A stretch of 64,000 bases of DNA from Rebecca billardiae RCC1528 (lineage: Eukaryota > Haptophyta): contig OZ251235.1 in the NCBI GenBank assembly GCA_965240325.2, positions 496,001 to 560,000 on the forward strand, given 5' to 3'. The position numbers were made by a program, and so were the translations under genes. Below the pieces are notes generated by a model that was not told the origin of the DNA, made no database searches, and saw nothing but the letters and a program-made list of their open reading frames with translations. Shown here piece after piece: positions 52,586 through 61,763 of the stretch (position 1 is its first letter; each line of letters begins with the position of its first letter).

Positions 52586-52897
52586 CGCGCCTCAGACTCA
52601 GTCTCAGAGTCAGGCCTTCACTCACTCAGACCCAGTACTACGTCTGTACCCCGGTCAGTACTCGATCTCGTGCGACAGCCGACAGTGCAGTACTCACTAC
52701 TCAGTAGTCGATCGTAGGACTTTGATGACGACATACAATGATCGACAATCGACTTTCCGCGGACCGACGGGCCGCGCGGATGGCCGGATGGGCTCGCCGG
52801 CTCGCGTCGGCGTCGCGGCCCGGCGTCGTCGTCATCAATTTTATTGATATGATGAGTAGCAGCATCATCACATGCAATGACAATCCTGTCGGTATAG
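52586..52897. other. Intergenic, no gene
   Basis: Space between convergent genes. Only low-complexity CAG/CTC-rich and AT-rich stretches. Confidence 0.5.
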
Positions 52898-54928
52898 TTA
52901 CACGCCCAGGCCCAGGGAGCCTGGCAGTGCTGACAGCGCCTGACTCGTCGAGGAGACGCTGCTCGACGACACAATCCCCTCGGATCCCCAATCGTGGCCG
53001 ATCTCGAGCGGGTTCAGGAGGGCGCCGCCTGTGTCGAACGGCACGCCGGCGGGGTGCAACTTGGGCTCGCGCCAGCGCTGCCCGAGCGCTTCGGCCCAGC
53101 CGAGGCCACCGGCGCACGTGTAGTGGTCCATGCCCGGCGAGCGAGCGCCCGGGCGGTCCTTGAGCTGCTGGTGCGCGCCGGACTGCACGAGCATCGTGTA
53201 CAGCATGGGGTCGCGCTCGAGGACGGACGCGCGCTGGTGCTGAAAGCGCAGCAGCCTGGCGTTCGACCGGGAAGGACGGTAGCCCGTGCACGCCCACGCC
53301 ACCGCGTCGTCGACCCAGCGCCTGCTGCGGCCTCCCAGCGCGATGCTCCGTGCCGCGTTCAGCTCGAACAGCAGCACATCGCACGCGCTCAGCGAGGGCA
53401 CGGGCTCGCTCGCCGCGACTGCGGCGGTCGGCATGCCGGAGCGCCAACGGCCGTCAGCATCCTTCCACAGGGCGAAGGCGAAGGGCGCGCGCTTGGACTC
53501 GGCGCGGAAGCTCAGCCGCACGCAGAGGCCACCGGCAGAATCGCCGCCGCTCACAACCGTGGCCTTGAAGCCCGCGCGGCGGCACAGCTCGGCTGCAAGC
53601 GGCACGACCGCCGGCTGCGCCACCCTCGGGTGCGTGTCGAGCAGTCGGCCGAGCGGCCCTCGGGCCTCGGTGCGCGCGCTGCCGCCGAGTGTGCCCGTGC
53701 GCCCGGAGGTGAGCGCGTTCGGCTCGGTGAGCAGCTTGTCGATCACGATGCACGGCAGCGCGCGCAGGGCCTCCTCCTCGCCGCCCCAGCTCTCAGCGCT
53801 CTGGCGGATCTCGTTGAACTCCGCGCCCACCGTGGCGGCGAGCCGGTCCATCTCCGCCAGCAGTGCGGCGGGCTCGGCGAACGGGTCGTCCCAGGTGCCG
53901 AGCACAAGCGCGCCGCACTCCACTGGGCAGTCCCGGCCGTTCGCGCAGAGCGCGGCAAGGCCCAGCCCCTCGAGACGGCACCAGTCGCGCCGCCGGACAT
54001 CGCGCGTCACGCACAGCGCAAATGCGCGTGCCAGCTTGTACCTCCGGCTCGGCGCTCGCATCTGCGAAGGCCCGCCGGCGGGGCCCGCCCACGACGGCGG
54101 CTCGACGAGCAGCGGCTCGCGCGTGCGCTCGCCCGCCAGCCCGCGCAGCGCCTCCCACACCTGCTCGCCTGCCGCGCGCACGAGCCTCGGCCCGAGCGCG
54201 CCCACTGCGGCGCTGAGGTCGTCCGGCTCGAACAGCGGCGGGGCTTCGCCGGCGGTGGTGAGCGGCGCGTCGGCGGACGCGGGGGGCATGGGCTCGTCGA
54301 AGAGCTCGGCGTACGCCCGCCGAACCTCGCGCACGGCGAGCGCGTCGAGCACGTGCCGCCGCGCAAACTCCGCCTTCCAGACCAGAGCGCGCCCGCCCTG
54401 CGCGACCACGCCTGCGACGCGCCGGTGCCGCAGGTTGGCCGGCCGAACGCGCACGCCGCGCAGGCGCGCGACGCGTGCGGCCGCCCCGAGGTCCTCGTTG
54501 GAGCCGTCCGACCACGGCTTCTCCGGGAGAAGGCACACCTCGAGCCACGCGCGAGACTCATCGCCGAGAACGGACTGCGGGCTGAGCACGAGCGCGTGAC
54601 GGCCCTCAAACTGCGGCTTGTTGGCGAGGCCGTGGATCGTCACGAGGGCGCCTGGTGGGAGTTCATCGGCGGACTCCGGCGTGGATGCGAGCATGTCGCC
54701 CACGGGGCACAGCGCCGCAAACGCTCGGTAGCGTGGCCACTGGGCGGCGAGCTGATGCCGAGGGCGCGGGAGCTGCCATGTGCGCGCGCACAGAGCTGCC
54801 CACAAGTGCTCGTCGCAGGCGAGCTCGCGCAGCCGGCGGCACGCGCAGCACACGCGACACAGCGCCAGCGGATCTAATTTGCGCAGCCACTGCAGCGTGA
54901 TGTCATCGGACAATTCGATGAGAGACAT
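52898..54928 (-). CDS. F-box protein with SirB1/transglutaminase-like region (FBXO21-like)
   Basis: About 676 aa from the ATG opening MSLIELSDDITLQWLRKLDP; ATGs at 54973 and 55015 are alternatives. Residues 1-50 are an F-box (LRKLDPLALCRVCCACRRLRE...LWAALCARTW), which would link substrates to an SCF ubiquitin ligase. The middle has VTIHGLANKPQFEGRHALVL, a segment seen in many algal proteins. Residues about 315-560 resemble the SirB1/transglutaminase-like domain of FBXO21: ECGALVLGTWDDPFAEPAAL...LAEMDRLAATVGAEF, PCIVIDKLLTEPNALTSGRT, and VVPLAAELCRRAGFKATVVS. I do not see the C-terminal YccV domain of animal FBXO21. Family assignment beyond F-box is inference. Confidence 0.65.
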   Translation of the reverse strand: MSLIELSDDITLQWLRKLDPLALCRVCCACRRLRELACDEHLWAALCARTWQLPRPRHQLAAQWPRYRAFAALCPVGDMLASTPESADELPPGALVTIHGLANKPQFEGRHALVLSPQSVLGDESRAWLEVCLLPEKPWSDGSNEDLGAAARVARLRGVRVRPANLRHRRVAGVVAQGGRALVWKAEFARRHVLDALAVREVRRAYAELFDEPMPPASADAPLTTAGEAPPLFEPDDLSAAVGALGPRLVRAAGEQVWEALRGLAGERTREPLLVEPPSWAGPAGGPSQMRAPSRRYKLARAFALCVTRDVRRRDWCRLEGLGLAALCANGRDCPVECGALVLGTWDDPFAEPAALLAEMDRLAATVGAEFNEIRQSAESWGGEEEALRALPCIVIDKLLTEPNALTSGRTGTLGGSARTEARGPLGRLLDTHPRVAQPAVVPLAAELCRRAGFKATVVSGGDSAGGLCVRLSFRAESKRAPFAFALWKDADGRWRSGMPTAAVAASEPVPSLSACDVLLFELNAARSIALGGRSRRWVDDAVAWACTGYRPSRSNARLLRFQHQRASVLERDPMLYTMLVQSGAHQQLKDRPGARSPGMDHYTCAGGLGWAEALGQRWREPKLHPAGVPFDTGGALLNPLEIGHDWGSEGIVSSSSVSSTSQALSALPGSLGLGV

Positions 54929-55054
54929 CGGTGTCGGGCAGGCGGCCCGGTCATCCCCCAAGGGAGCCACCATGGACACCGGACTTCCGGCAGCAGCACC
55001 CGGACATCGGCACATCGTACTCGCGAGCGGAACCGCAGTGGCGCGCGCGCAGCG
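54929..55054. promoter_or_regulatory. Presumed bidirectional promoter, F-box / PsbP
   Basis: 126 bases between divergent start codons. No TATA box seen. Confidence 0.35.
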
Positions 55055-55669
55055 ATGTTCACGCCCTTGTGCACGGTCCTGCTCGCGTCGACGTCGCCAC
55101 GATCGGCCCTTCAGCTGACCCGGCGTAGCAGCGTGCTGGGTGCCGTGGCAGCTGGCACCTCGCTCGTGCGCACGCGGCCAGCCGTGGCCGATGGCGCCAC
55201 CAGCATGTTCAAGGACGATTTTACTGGCGTGCAGTTTGCGTACCCGTCGGACTGGCTGTTCGAGCAGAAGAAAATGGATTTCAGCGTTGTCCCCATCCCG
55301 ATCGTCGCTAGCAAGGAACGGCCGTCTACGAACGCGTTCCTCTCCATCACGCCCATCAGGGGTGACTTTGGCTCGCTCGGCTCGTTTGGCAACCCTGGCG
55401 ACGTGCTTGTCACGCTGGTCCCGCCACCAGGCACACCGGGCGTGAAGTCGGAAGTCTTGAGCTCAGTGAGCACGGGATCGACCTATGAGTTCGACTACAT
55501 CCTACGCTTCGATACCGGCGTGTCGCGCCACCTGCGCACGGCCGTCGGCCTGACCCATGCCTCCAATGGCTCGGATTTCCTCATCACACTTACCTGTCAG
55601 GCGCTCGAGGCGGATTACTCATCGAGCAGCGCGCAGCTCGAAAGTATCCTCAAGTCGCTGAAGCTGTGA
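55055..55669 (+). CDS. PsbP-domain protein, thylakoid lumen
   Basis: 204 aa, no intron. PsbP and PsbP-like proteins stabilise or assemble photosystem II (or related complexes) on the lumenal side of thylakoids. The N-terminus is multipartite: a hydrophobic start, MFTPLCTVLLASTS, then a twin-arginine signal LTRRSSVLGAVAAGTS and a cleavage-like AVA-DG near residue 46, so Tat import into the lumen is expected. The mature domain has the family pattern FTGVQFAYPSDWLFEQKK, TNAFLSITPIRGDFGSLG, TYEFDYILRF and LITLTCQALEADYSS. The first hydrophobic part could act as the ER signal of a secondary plastid. Strong evidence that the organism is photosynthetic. Confidence 0.88.
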   Translation: MFTPLCTVLLASTSPRSALQLTRRSSVLGAVAAGTSLVRTRPAVADGATSMFKDDFTGVQFAYPSDWLFEQKKMDFSVVPIPIVASKERPSTNAFLSITPIRGDFGSLGSFGNPGDVLVTLVPPPGTPGVKSEVLSSVSTGSTYEFDYILRFDTGVSRHLRTAVGLTHASNGSDFLITLTCQALEADYSSSSAQLESILKSLKL

Positions 55670-56105
55670 GACGCATGCTCATGAGCATGCGACGCCGCGT
55701 ATACGACTGACGGCTCCGTGCATGCGGCTGATGTGGTTCACTTCTCATCACGCCCGCAATGGGCCCATGCGGCAGCGCAGGCGGTTCCGACTTGGCGGAT
55801 CGCGGCTCAGCCTTTAGGATGATTCCCTGACTGCTGATGGCCTGATGTTGTTGGCACCACTAGGACTGCTCAGAGGCAGTGCAGTAGCGGCCAGTCCGGA
55901 TCCGCCGATGCCATACGGTATATATGTATATATATCAAGAGAGAGAGTATATTGAGTTTGCGAACTGGCAGCAGTAGCTTGAAACTACACTGCGATTTGA
56001 ACAGCAGGCGCAACACTGTCACTCGCCAGTGCGCTTCATCAATGCCTCAAGACTCAAAGAGTAGTGATTCGGTTCGTGCCCACGCTCGCAGCGCGGCTCG
56101 GCAGC
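55670..56105. other. Intergenic, no gene
   Basis: Mixed composition with a short TATA/GAGA run near 55920-55950. Convergent gene ends meet here. Confidence 0.5.
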
Positions 56106-56996
56106 TCATGCGCTCGGCAGGACCGTGCTGTGCCGACGCTGATGCGGCCACCCCGAGATGTACCGGAGCATCCGCCACGGGTTATGCCGTGCGAGCTGGT
56201 AGTGGCTCATCAGCCTCTGCCGTAGATGCCTGCCCCTCCGCAACGCGCCCGCTTCGGCGCCGCGCGCGACCCGCCGCGACGCTGCTGCCCGCCCCTGGCC
56301 GTGCTGCTGCGCCGCTTGCCGCTGCAGGAGGAGGCCCAACCGCAACCACGGCTCCGAGACGACCGTGATCCCGCGAGCCGCCGCCTTGCGCACGAGCTGC
56401 GTCTTGAAGCGTACCGCACGGTCAGTCGCGACGACATAGCGCACGCGCTTGTTCACCGTCGGCGACACGTCGCAGCCGTGGCTGCGGATCAGCTCGATCA
56501 GAGCATCGCGGCTCGGAGAGAAGTTGCCGGTCAGCGCGACGCGTGTCGAAGGGGCGATCGGCGTGGGTTCTGGGTCGTCAATCTCGCGCTTGTAGACTGG
56601 CGGCGGCTTACCCGCGCGCAGCCGCTCCAGTAAAGTCATGGGCTTTGCGCTTGGCTCGGTGCCACCTCCAATGGCGGCCTGAGCATCCGCATTCGATGGC
56701 TCGCGCTGGCCCTTTTCCTCCTCGTCGTCTCCGCTCACGCTCGCGTGCGCGGCGTCCTCTTGGCGGCGCTTGCTGATCATCGCCGCGAGCTCCTCCTTGG
56801 ATGGCCGCCGCTCCAGAAACTTGCGCAGGGCATCCTCCTTGTTCGACACGATCTTGCCGCCCGGCCATGCGATTCGGCGTCGCGGTTCGATCGGAGGGAC
56901 GTCGGGCGACGTGCTGAAGCGCTCGCGCCGAGCGTCCAGCTTCGCCTTTTGCTCCTCGAGGAAGCGCGCATCAACACGAATCGGGGGCGGCGGCAT
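56106..56996 (-). CDS. BRCT-domain protein
   Basis: About 296 aa from the ATG opening MPPPPIRVDARFLEEQ. An N-terminal charged helical region (FLEEQKAKLDARRERF, SKEELAAMISKRRQ) is followed by an acidic linker and one BRCT domain at about residues 145-215: RVALTGNFSPSRDALIELI, SHGCDVSPTVNKRVRYVVA and KAAARGITVVSEPWL, with the conserved W. Such domains bind phosphopeptides or DNA in repair and replication factors; the RFC1/PARP/ligase style is possible. The C-terminal 75 residues are Arg/Gln-rich and may include unspliced intron. It is head-to-head with the SDR gene. Confidence 0.65.
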   Translation of the reverse strand: MPPPPIRVDARFLEEQKAKLDARRERFSTSPDVPPIEPRRRIAWPGGKIVSNKEDALRKFLERRPSKEELAAMISKRRQEDAAHASVSGDDEEEKGQREPSNADAQAAIGGGTEPSAKPMTLLERLRAGKPPPVYKREIDDPEPTPIAPSTRVALTGNFSPSRDALIELIRSHGCDVSPTVNKRVRYVVATDRAVRFKTQLVRKAAARGITVVSEPWLRLGLLLQRQAAQQHGQGRAAASRRVARGAEAGALRRGRHLRQRLMSHYQLARHNPWRMLRYISGWPHQRRHSTVLPSA

Positions 56997-57150
56997 GCGG
57001 TAGGCTATGCGGCACGGCGCCGACGGCGGAGTCACGCCCGTGAGGCGACGGAGCGCGCGACTGCCCGCGTCGTCGTCGCAGTGGATGCCGGTCTGCACTC
57101 TGCCCTCTGCCGGATCCTCACGACAATGGCGGCCGGCCAAAGACAGAGCC

Positions 57151-58125
57151 ATGGAGGCCATCACATTGCTGGCTGTCGTTCTGGTTTCCGTTGTCGCCGT
57201 CGCGCGTCGGCGGCTTCTCGGCTGGTGGGTGGACCCGCACGTGGAGCTCAGGCGCGACATGCGTGGCCGCACGGTGGTGGTCACCGGCGGCACGTGTGAC
57301 AGCTTGGGCGCGCACGTTGCCGCGCTGCTGGCGGGCTTGGGCGCACGGGTGATCGTGACCACGCGCACCAAGGCGAAAGGCCTGGACGCGTGCGAACGAG
57401 TCGCCGATGCCGCAGCATCAGGTGGCTCGTGCGAGTTCGTCCTCATGGACCTGCTCTCGGACGCATCCGTCCGCCGGGCAGCCGCGGAGATTGCCGCCCG
57501 TCTGAGAGGTGCGCCGCTCGATGTGCTGGTCCTGAACGCCGGCACGCTCTTCGGCACGCCGGCCGACATCTTCCAGGCCAACTATCTCGGCCACTTCCGC
57601 CTCGTCGAGCTCCTACGCCCGCACCTCCTTGGCGCGGCGCGGACGCACGGCGATGTGCGCGTGATTGCTCTCTCGTCCGACACGCACGTGCATGCAGCAA
57701 TCGACCACGACAGCCCGTTCGAGCCGCGCACGGGCGGCCCTTACATGCAGAGCAAGCTCGCGGCCATCATGCACATGCGCGAGCTCCAACGGCGCATGTG
57801 CATCGAGGCGGGTGGCCACGTCGAGCCCCACGCGATCAAGTGCGTGAGCGTGCACCCAGGCTTCACAGCGACAGGCATCTTGCAGCTGACATGGTGGATG
57901 CGGCCGCTGCGGCCCCTGCTCTTCTGCCTGAGCAGATCTGTGCGCTCGGGTGCGCGTGGCGTTGCGCTCCTCGCGTGCGCCAGCGATATCACTGGCGGCT
58001 CGTTCTATGCTAACTTTGCGCGTTGCGCCTCGCGGGGCCTCGGCGGCTGCTCGAACGATCCGAGGGAGTGCTCGCGGCTGTGGCTGCTGAGCGAGCGCTG
58101 CCTTGAGGAAAGCAGACACCCGTAG
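57151..58125 (+). CDS. Short-chain dehydrogenase/reductase, retinol-dehydrogenase-like, membrane anchored
   Basis: 324 aa, no intron. Residues 2-18 (EAITLLAVVLVSVVAVA) form an N-terminal membrane anchor. The cofactor motif is VVVTGGTCDSLGAHVA (TGxxxxxG variant with Cys/Asp where Gly is usual), then VLMDLLSDASV, LDVLVLNAGTLFG, VIALSSDTHVHA and the catalytic PYMQSKLA (Tyr and Lys). KCVSVHPGFTATGI is the usual segment after the active site. The substrate is likely a lipid, retinoid or sterol by analogy with RDH11-type enzymes. This ATG was chosen for the anchor; the upstream frame is Arg/Ser-rich and antisense to the BRCT gene. Confidence 0.82.
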   Translation: MEAITLLAVVLVSVVAVARRRLLGWWVDPHVELRRDMRGRTVVVTGGTCDSLGAHVAALLAGLGARVIVTTRTKAKGLDACERVADAAASGGSCEFVLMDLLSDASVRRAAAEIAARLRGAPLDVLVLNAGTLFGTPADIFQANYLGHFRLVELLRPHLLGAARTHGDVRVIALSSDTHVHAAIDHDSPFEPRTGGPYMQSKLAAIMHMRELQRRMCIEAGGHVEPHAIKCVSVHPGFTATGILQLTWWMRPLRPLLFCLSRSVRSGARGVALLACASDITGGSFYANFARCASRGLGGCSNDPRECSRLWLLSERCLEESRHP

Positions 58126-58349
58126 CGATAAGCGAGTCGCTGATGCGATGGCTACGCACATGGTGGCCAAAGCTATGCCACATGAGGCGATCGCCTGCAC
58201 GCGAATATTGCGAGCAGGCGCACGGACCTGCACCAGCTAGTCTCTCCGTCGCAATAAAGTGCGGCAGGACTCTCCGACTCTAGCCCCAGGGCCAGGCAGC
58301 CCAGGCTGACCCTCGGTCCTAGGTTTACTGTACTGTACTACTGTACTGT

Positions 58350-58502
58350 GCCTGCCTGAGCTGTGTGCGTCTCTTATTCTTATTAGTAAACTGTACTGTA
58401 CTGTACTGTACTGTACTCGGTACCGTGTAGTTACTGTACTGTATTAATACAATCTCGCCTGCTGCCTGAGCTGTGTGCGTCTCTTATTCTTAGTAAACTG
58501 TA
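58350..58502 (+). repeat. Dispersed repeat unit, copies B and C
   Basis: Copies at 58350-58394 and 58453-58502, each GCCTGAGCTGTGTGCGTCTC...AGTAAACTGTA. Short CTGTA runs follow each. Confidence 0.85.
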
Positions 58503-58665
58503 CTGTATACTGTACTGTACTGTACTGTACTGTACTGTACTGTACTGTACTGTACTGTACTGTACTGTACTGTACTGTACTGTACTGTACTGTACTGTAC
58601 TGTACTGTACTGTACTGTACTGTACTGTACTGTATTCTGTACTGTACTGTACTGTTGTACTGTAG
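58497..58665. repeat. (CTGTA)n pentamer satellite
   Basis: About 30 copies of CTGTA, with a few interruptions near 58505 and 58632. It grows out of the CTGTA at the end of the dispersed unit. Confidence 0.95.
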
Positions 58666-58827
58666 AGGCCCCTACCGTATCCCCAGACTGTACTGTCAGC
58701 ACTGTATGGGGGTTACTGGGCAAATGCTGTGGTGCAATCGCAAGCCGCCCTGCTTCGAGACGCGCGTCGTCGGGGTGCCGACGAGCCGCTGCGTTGCCAA
58801 CGGCAAGAGCGCCGCCGCTGCGCCCAA

Positions 58828-61445
58828 ATGCGCGTCTACGTGCACTACGAAGAGCGCGAGCCGCTGCACACGCTCGCGCTGCGATGGGACGAGGCCCACG
58901 AGGGCACGCTCGACCACGCCCTCGAGCTCTTCGTCGCCGAGTACAACGCCAAGCACCCGGAGCACGCTCTGGCGCGCGACGACCTCGGCGTGTACGACGC
59001 GGGCGGCCTCGCGCTGCCGGGCGCGCATCGGCTGATGGCGCGCGTGCGCGACGCGGCCGACCTGTTCGTGAAGGCGCGTGACGACAGCACCGAGCCCGTG
59101 CAGCCGCGGGTGGGCGCCTCCGACGGCGCGCTCGTGTCGCACGCGCCCGCGCCGAGCGCGTCGGCCGTCTCGGCGGCGTCAGCATCCGCCTCGAGCGGCG
59201 CGACGTCGGCGACGGCTGCGGAGGGCAGCGCAGAGCCGGCGAGCTCGCGCACGGCGAGCACCGTCGCTGCGCCGCCCGGCCCGTCCGCCGCCGCCGCCAC
59301 CGCCGCCCCGCCGCCCGCGGACGACGGGCGCGCGCGGCAGCTGAAGGCGCACGCGCTCGAGGGCGAGCGCGCGTTCAAGGGCAAGCAGTACCGCGCGGCG
59401 AGGGAGGCGTTCCTGAAGGTGGTGGAGCACAACCCGCGGCACCGCGCGGCGCTGTCGCGCCTCGCCGAGATCGAGACGTACTGCGAGCGCCACGCCTCCG
59501 CCGTCGCGCTCCTCGAGACCGCGTGCGACGCGGCGCGCTCGGCGGCCGCGAGCTCGTCGACCACCCCGCTGCTGCTCTCGAGGCTCGGCGACGCGCACCT
59601 GGGCCTCGGGCACGCGGCGGAGGCGGTGCGCGCGTACCGCGAGGCGCTCGAGCTGTGCCCCGAGGGCGAGGGCGGCGCGCCCGGCGCCACGCGCCGCGAG
59701 CGCCTCATGGTCAAGCTCGGCCGCGCGCTGTACGCCTCGGGCGAGCGCAAGGGCGGCGCAGACGTGTTCATGGGCGTGCTGCAGCGCACGGACAACGAGC
59801 TGCCCGAGGCGCTGCAGGAGTACGCCGCGGTGGCGCTGGACTGCGGGCAGCTCGAGGACTCGCTCAAGGTGTACCTCCGCCTCGTCGCGAAGCGCTCGAG
59901 CGACAAGGACGTCCGCGCCGGCCTCGGCAGGGCGCTCGCCGCCGACACGACCGGATCGGAGCTGCTCGCGCAGCTGCCGCCCACGGCCGCGTCCGCGCCC
60001 GCGTACGCCTTCCTGGCGACGGTCGCCAAGGACAACTCGCACCTCGCCGCGGCGGAGCGGCTGTACCGCGTCGCGACGCAGCACGCGCCGAGCAGCGCGT
60101 CGTACGCGCTCAACCTGATGCACGTGCTCGAGCTCGAGCTCGAGTACGACAAGGCGCTCGACGTGCTCGCCGCCTTTCTGCGCGCGCAGGACGCGGCGCG
60201 CGCCGTGGGCGGCGACGGGCTCACGTGCGGCGCGGCGCTGCGCGCGCTCGAGGGCTCGGGCGCGCTGCGCGCGGCGCCCGAGCTCGAGGGCGCGGCGGGC
60301 GCGGCGGATGACGACGGCCTGCCGCCGCCGCCGCCGCTGCTCGAGCGCGCCGGCGAGGACTTGCCCAAGAGCGGGCCGCTCTCGGCGGAGGGCGCGGCGG
60401 GCGAGGCGGCGGTTGCGGCGCGGCTCGGCGGCGCCGAGGCGCTCGGCGGGCTCGGCGGCGGCGCGCCCGACGAGGCGAGCACCGGCGCGTCGGGGTACTC
60501 GGCGGCCGAGCTCGACCTGCTCGGGCTGCTGCTCACGGCGGTGAAGATCTGCTACGTGCAGGGCAAGCTCCGCGCGCTGCCCGCGCTGGTCAACCTGATC
60601 GAGCCTGCGCGCGCAGGGCGGCAGCTGCACACGAGCTTTGTGCGCAACGAGCATGCGTACTACTGCTGCGTCGCGCAGCTGCTGCCGCACCACGGCTGGC
60701 CGGCGCTGCGGCTGCCGGCGCACGAGCGCGTGGTGCACGTGCTGGGCGACTCGCACTGCCTCTCGCACGGCTGGCAGCGCGTCACGCTCGGCGGGCGGGG
60801 CGCGCTGCTGCGCCCCGTGCTCGTGACGGGCCTCAAGGCGTGGCACCTGCGGCCGCAGAGCACCTTCTTCCCGAAGGCCAACTTTGAGAACGCGGCCGCC
60901 ACGCTGCCCAAGGGCGCGACCGCCGTCGTGCTCTTCGGCGAGATCGACTGCCGCGAGTCGCTGCTGCTGTGCGTCGAGCGTGCGCGGTACGAATCGATCG
61001 AGGAGGGCGCGCGCGTCGTCATCGACATCTACGTGAACGCGCTGCTCGAGCTCGCGCGCTCGCGCTCGCTCGCGCGCGTCTGCGTGCACCCCGTGCCTCC
61101 CGTGCTCAACGAGACGCGCGCGGTGGTCTGCCTCTTCAACGGGCTGCTGCGCAAGAGGGTGCGCGCGCGCGCGGGGTGGTTGCGCGCGTGCGAGCTGTGC
61201 TCGGCACCACACCTCGCCTCTGATCCGCGCGCCCCACCACCCTCGCACGCCAGGTCGTCGGTGCAGGCGCGCCGCTCGTCTGGCTTGAAGGGCTCGACGA
61301 CGCGATGCTGGGCCATTCGGCGGGAAGCGACGAGCCCGCGCTCGCCGCAGACCTCGCGCTCGACGGCACGCACATGCACCCGCGCTGCGCCCAGCTGCTT
61401 GCGGAGGCAATGGAGCGCTGTGGGGTAGCAGCGGAGCAGGCGTGA
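58828..61445 (+). CDS. TPR protein with ubiquitin-like N-terminus and SGNH-like C-terminus, 2 exons
   Basis: Exons 58828-61158 and 61254-61445 (phase 0; 95-base intron, GTGCGC...CCAG) give about 840 aa. Residues 1-85 look like a small beta-grasp domain (MRVYVHYEEREPLHTLALRW...ADLFVKA). An Ala/Ser/Pro linker leads to TPR repeats (about 170-460: GERAFKGKQYRAAREAFLKV, RLGDAHLGLGHAAEAVRAY). After an Ala/Gly linker, the C-terminal 230 residues carry SGNH-hydrolase-like blocks: VVHVLGDSHCLSHGW (block I GDS), VVLFGEIDCRESLLL (block III), ARVCVHPVPPVLNETRA, and DGTHMHPRCAQLL (block V D..H), the last encoded by exon 2. The second exon restores the catalytic D/H, so the splice is well supported. The overall combination is not one I recognise. 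Upstream in-frame start 58729 is less likely. Confidence 0.65.
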
Positions 61446-61763
61446 CGGTGCCGCGCCCACGCGGGCGACGCGCCATCGTGCAAGCCAGATTCCTTTTTAA
61501 CCATTGGCGCCGCCGCCCCGGGCGGCCGGGCCCGTCCGCCGCCTGCGCTTATTGCTTACTTACTACTCAGGGTATCATAGTAATTGCTCGAACATGACCG
61601 GGTCCTCCCTTGACCGGGTAGAATCTTTTGCCGTAGCAAGCCCCGAACAGGCACCCTCGAGGAATCTAACTCATTTGCGGACGCGCGTGGAGGAGTGGTG
61701 CGGCGCCCCTTCGAGCCAACTGTCTCCTTGCTGTCCCCCACTACATCGGCGCCCACACATCGG

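Larger units (their letters stand above)
58126..58827. other. Intergenic repeats
   Basis: Contains two copies of the dispersed 45-base unit and the pentamer array listed below; no gene. Confidence 0.6.

Noticed and set aside
52994-54877. 627-codon plus-strand frame
   Set aside because: Antisense of the F-box gene; no recognisable domain.
58497-58665. Pentamer array considered as telomeric repeat
   Set aside because: CTGTA does not resemble known telomere repeats and unique genes continue on both sides.
59179-61476. 765-codon minus-strand frame
   Set aside because: Antisense of the TPR-SGNH gene; extreme Arg/Ala content and no motif.
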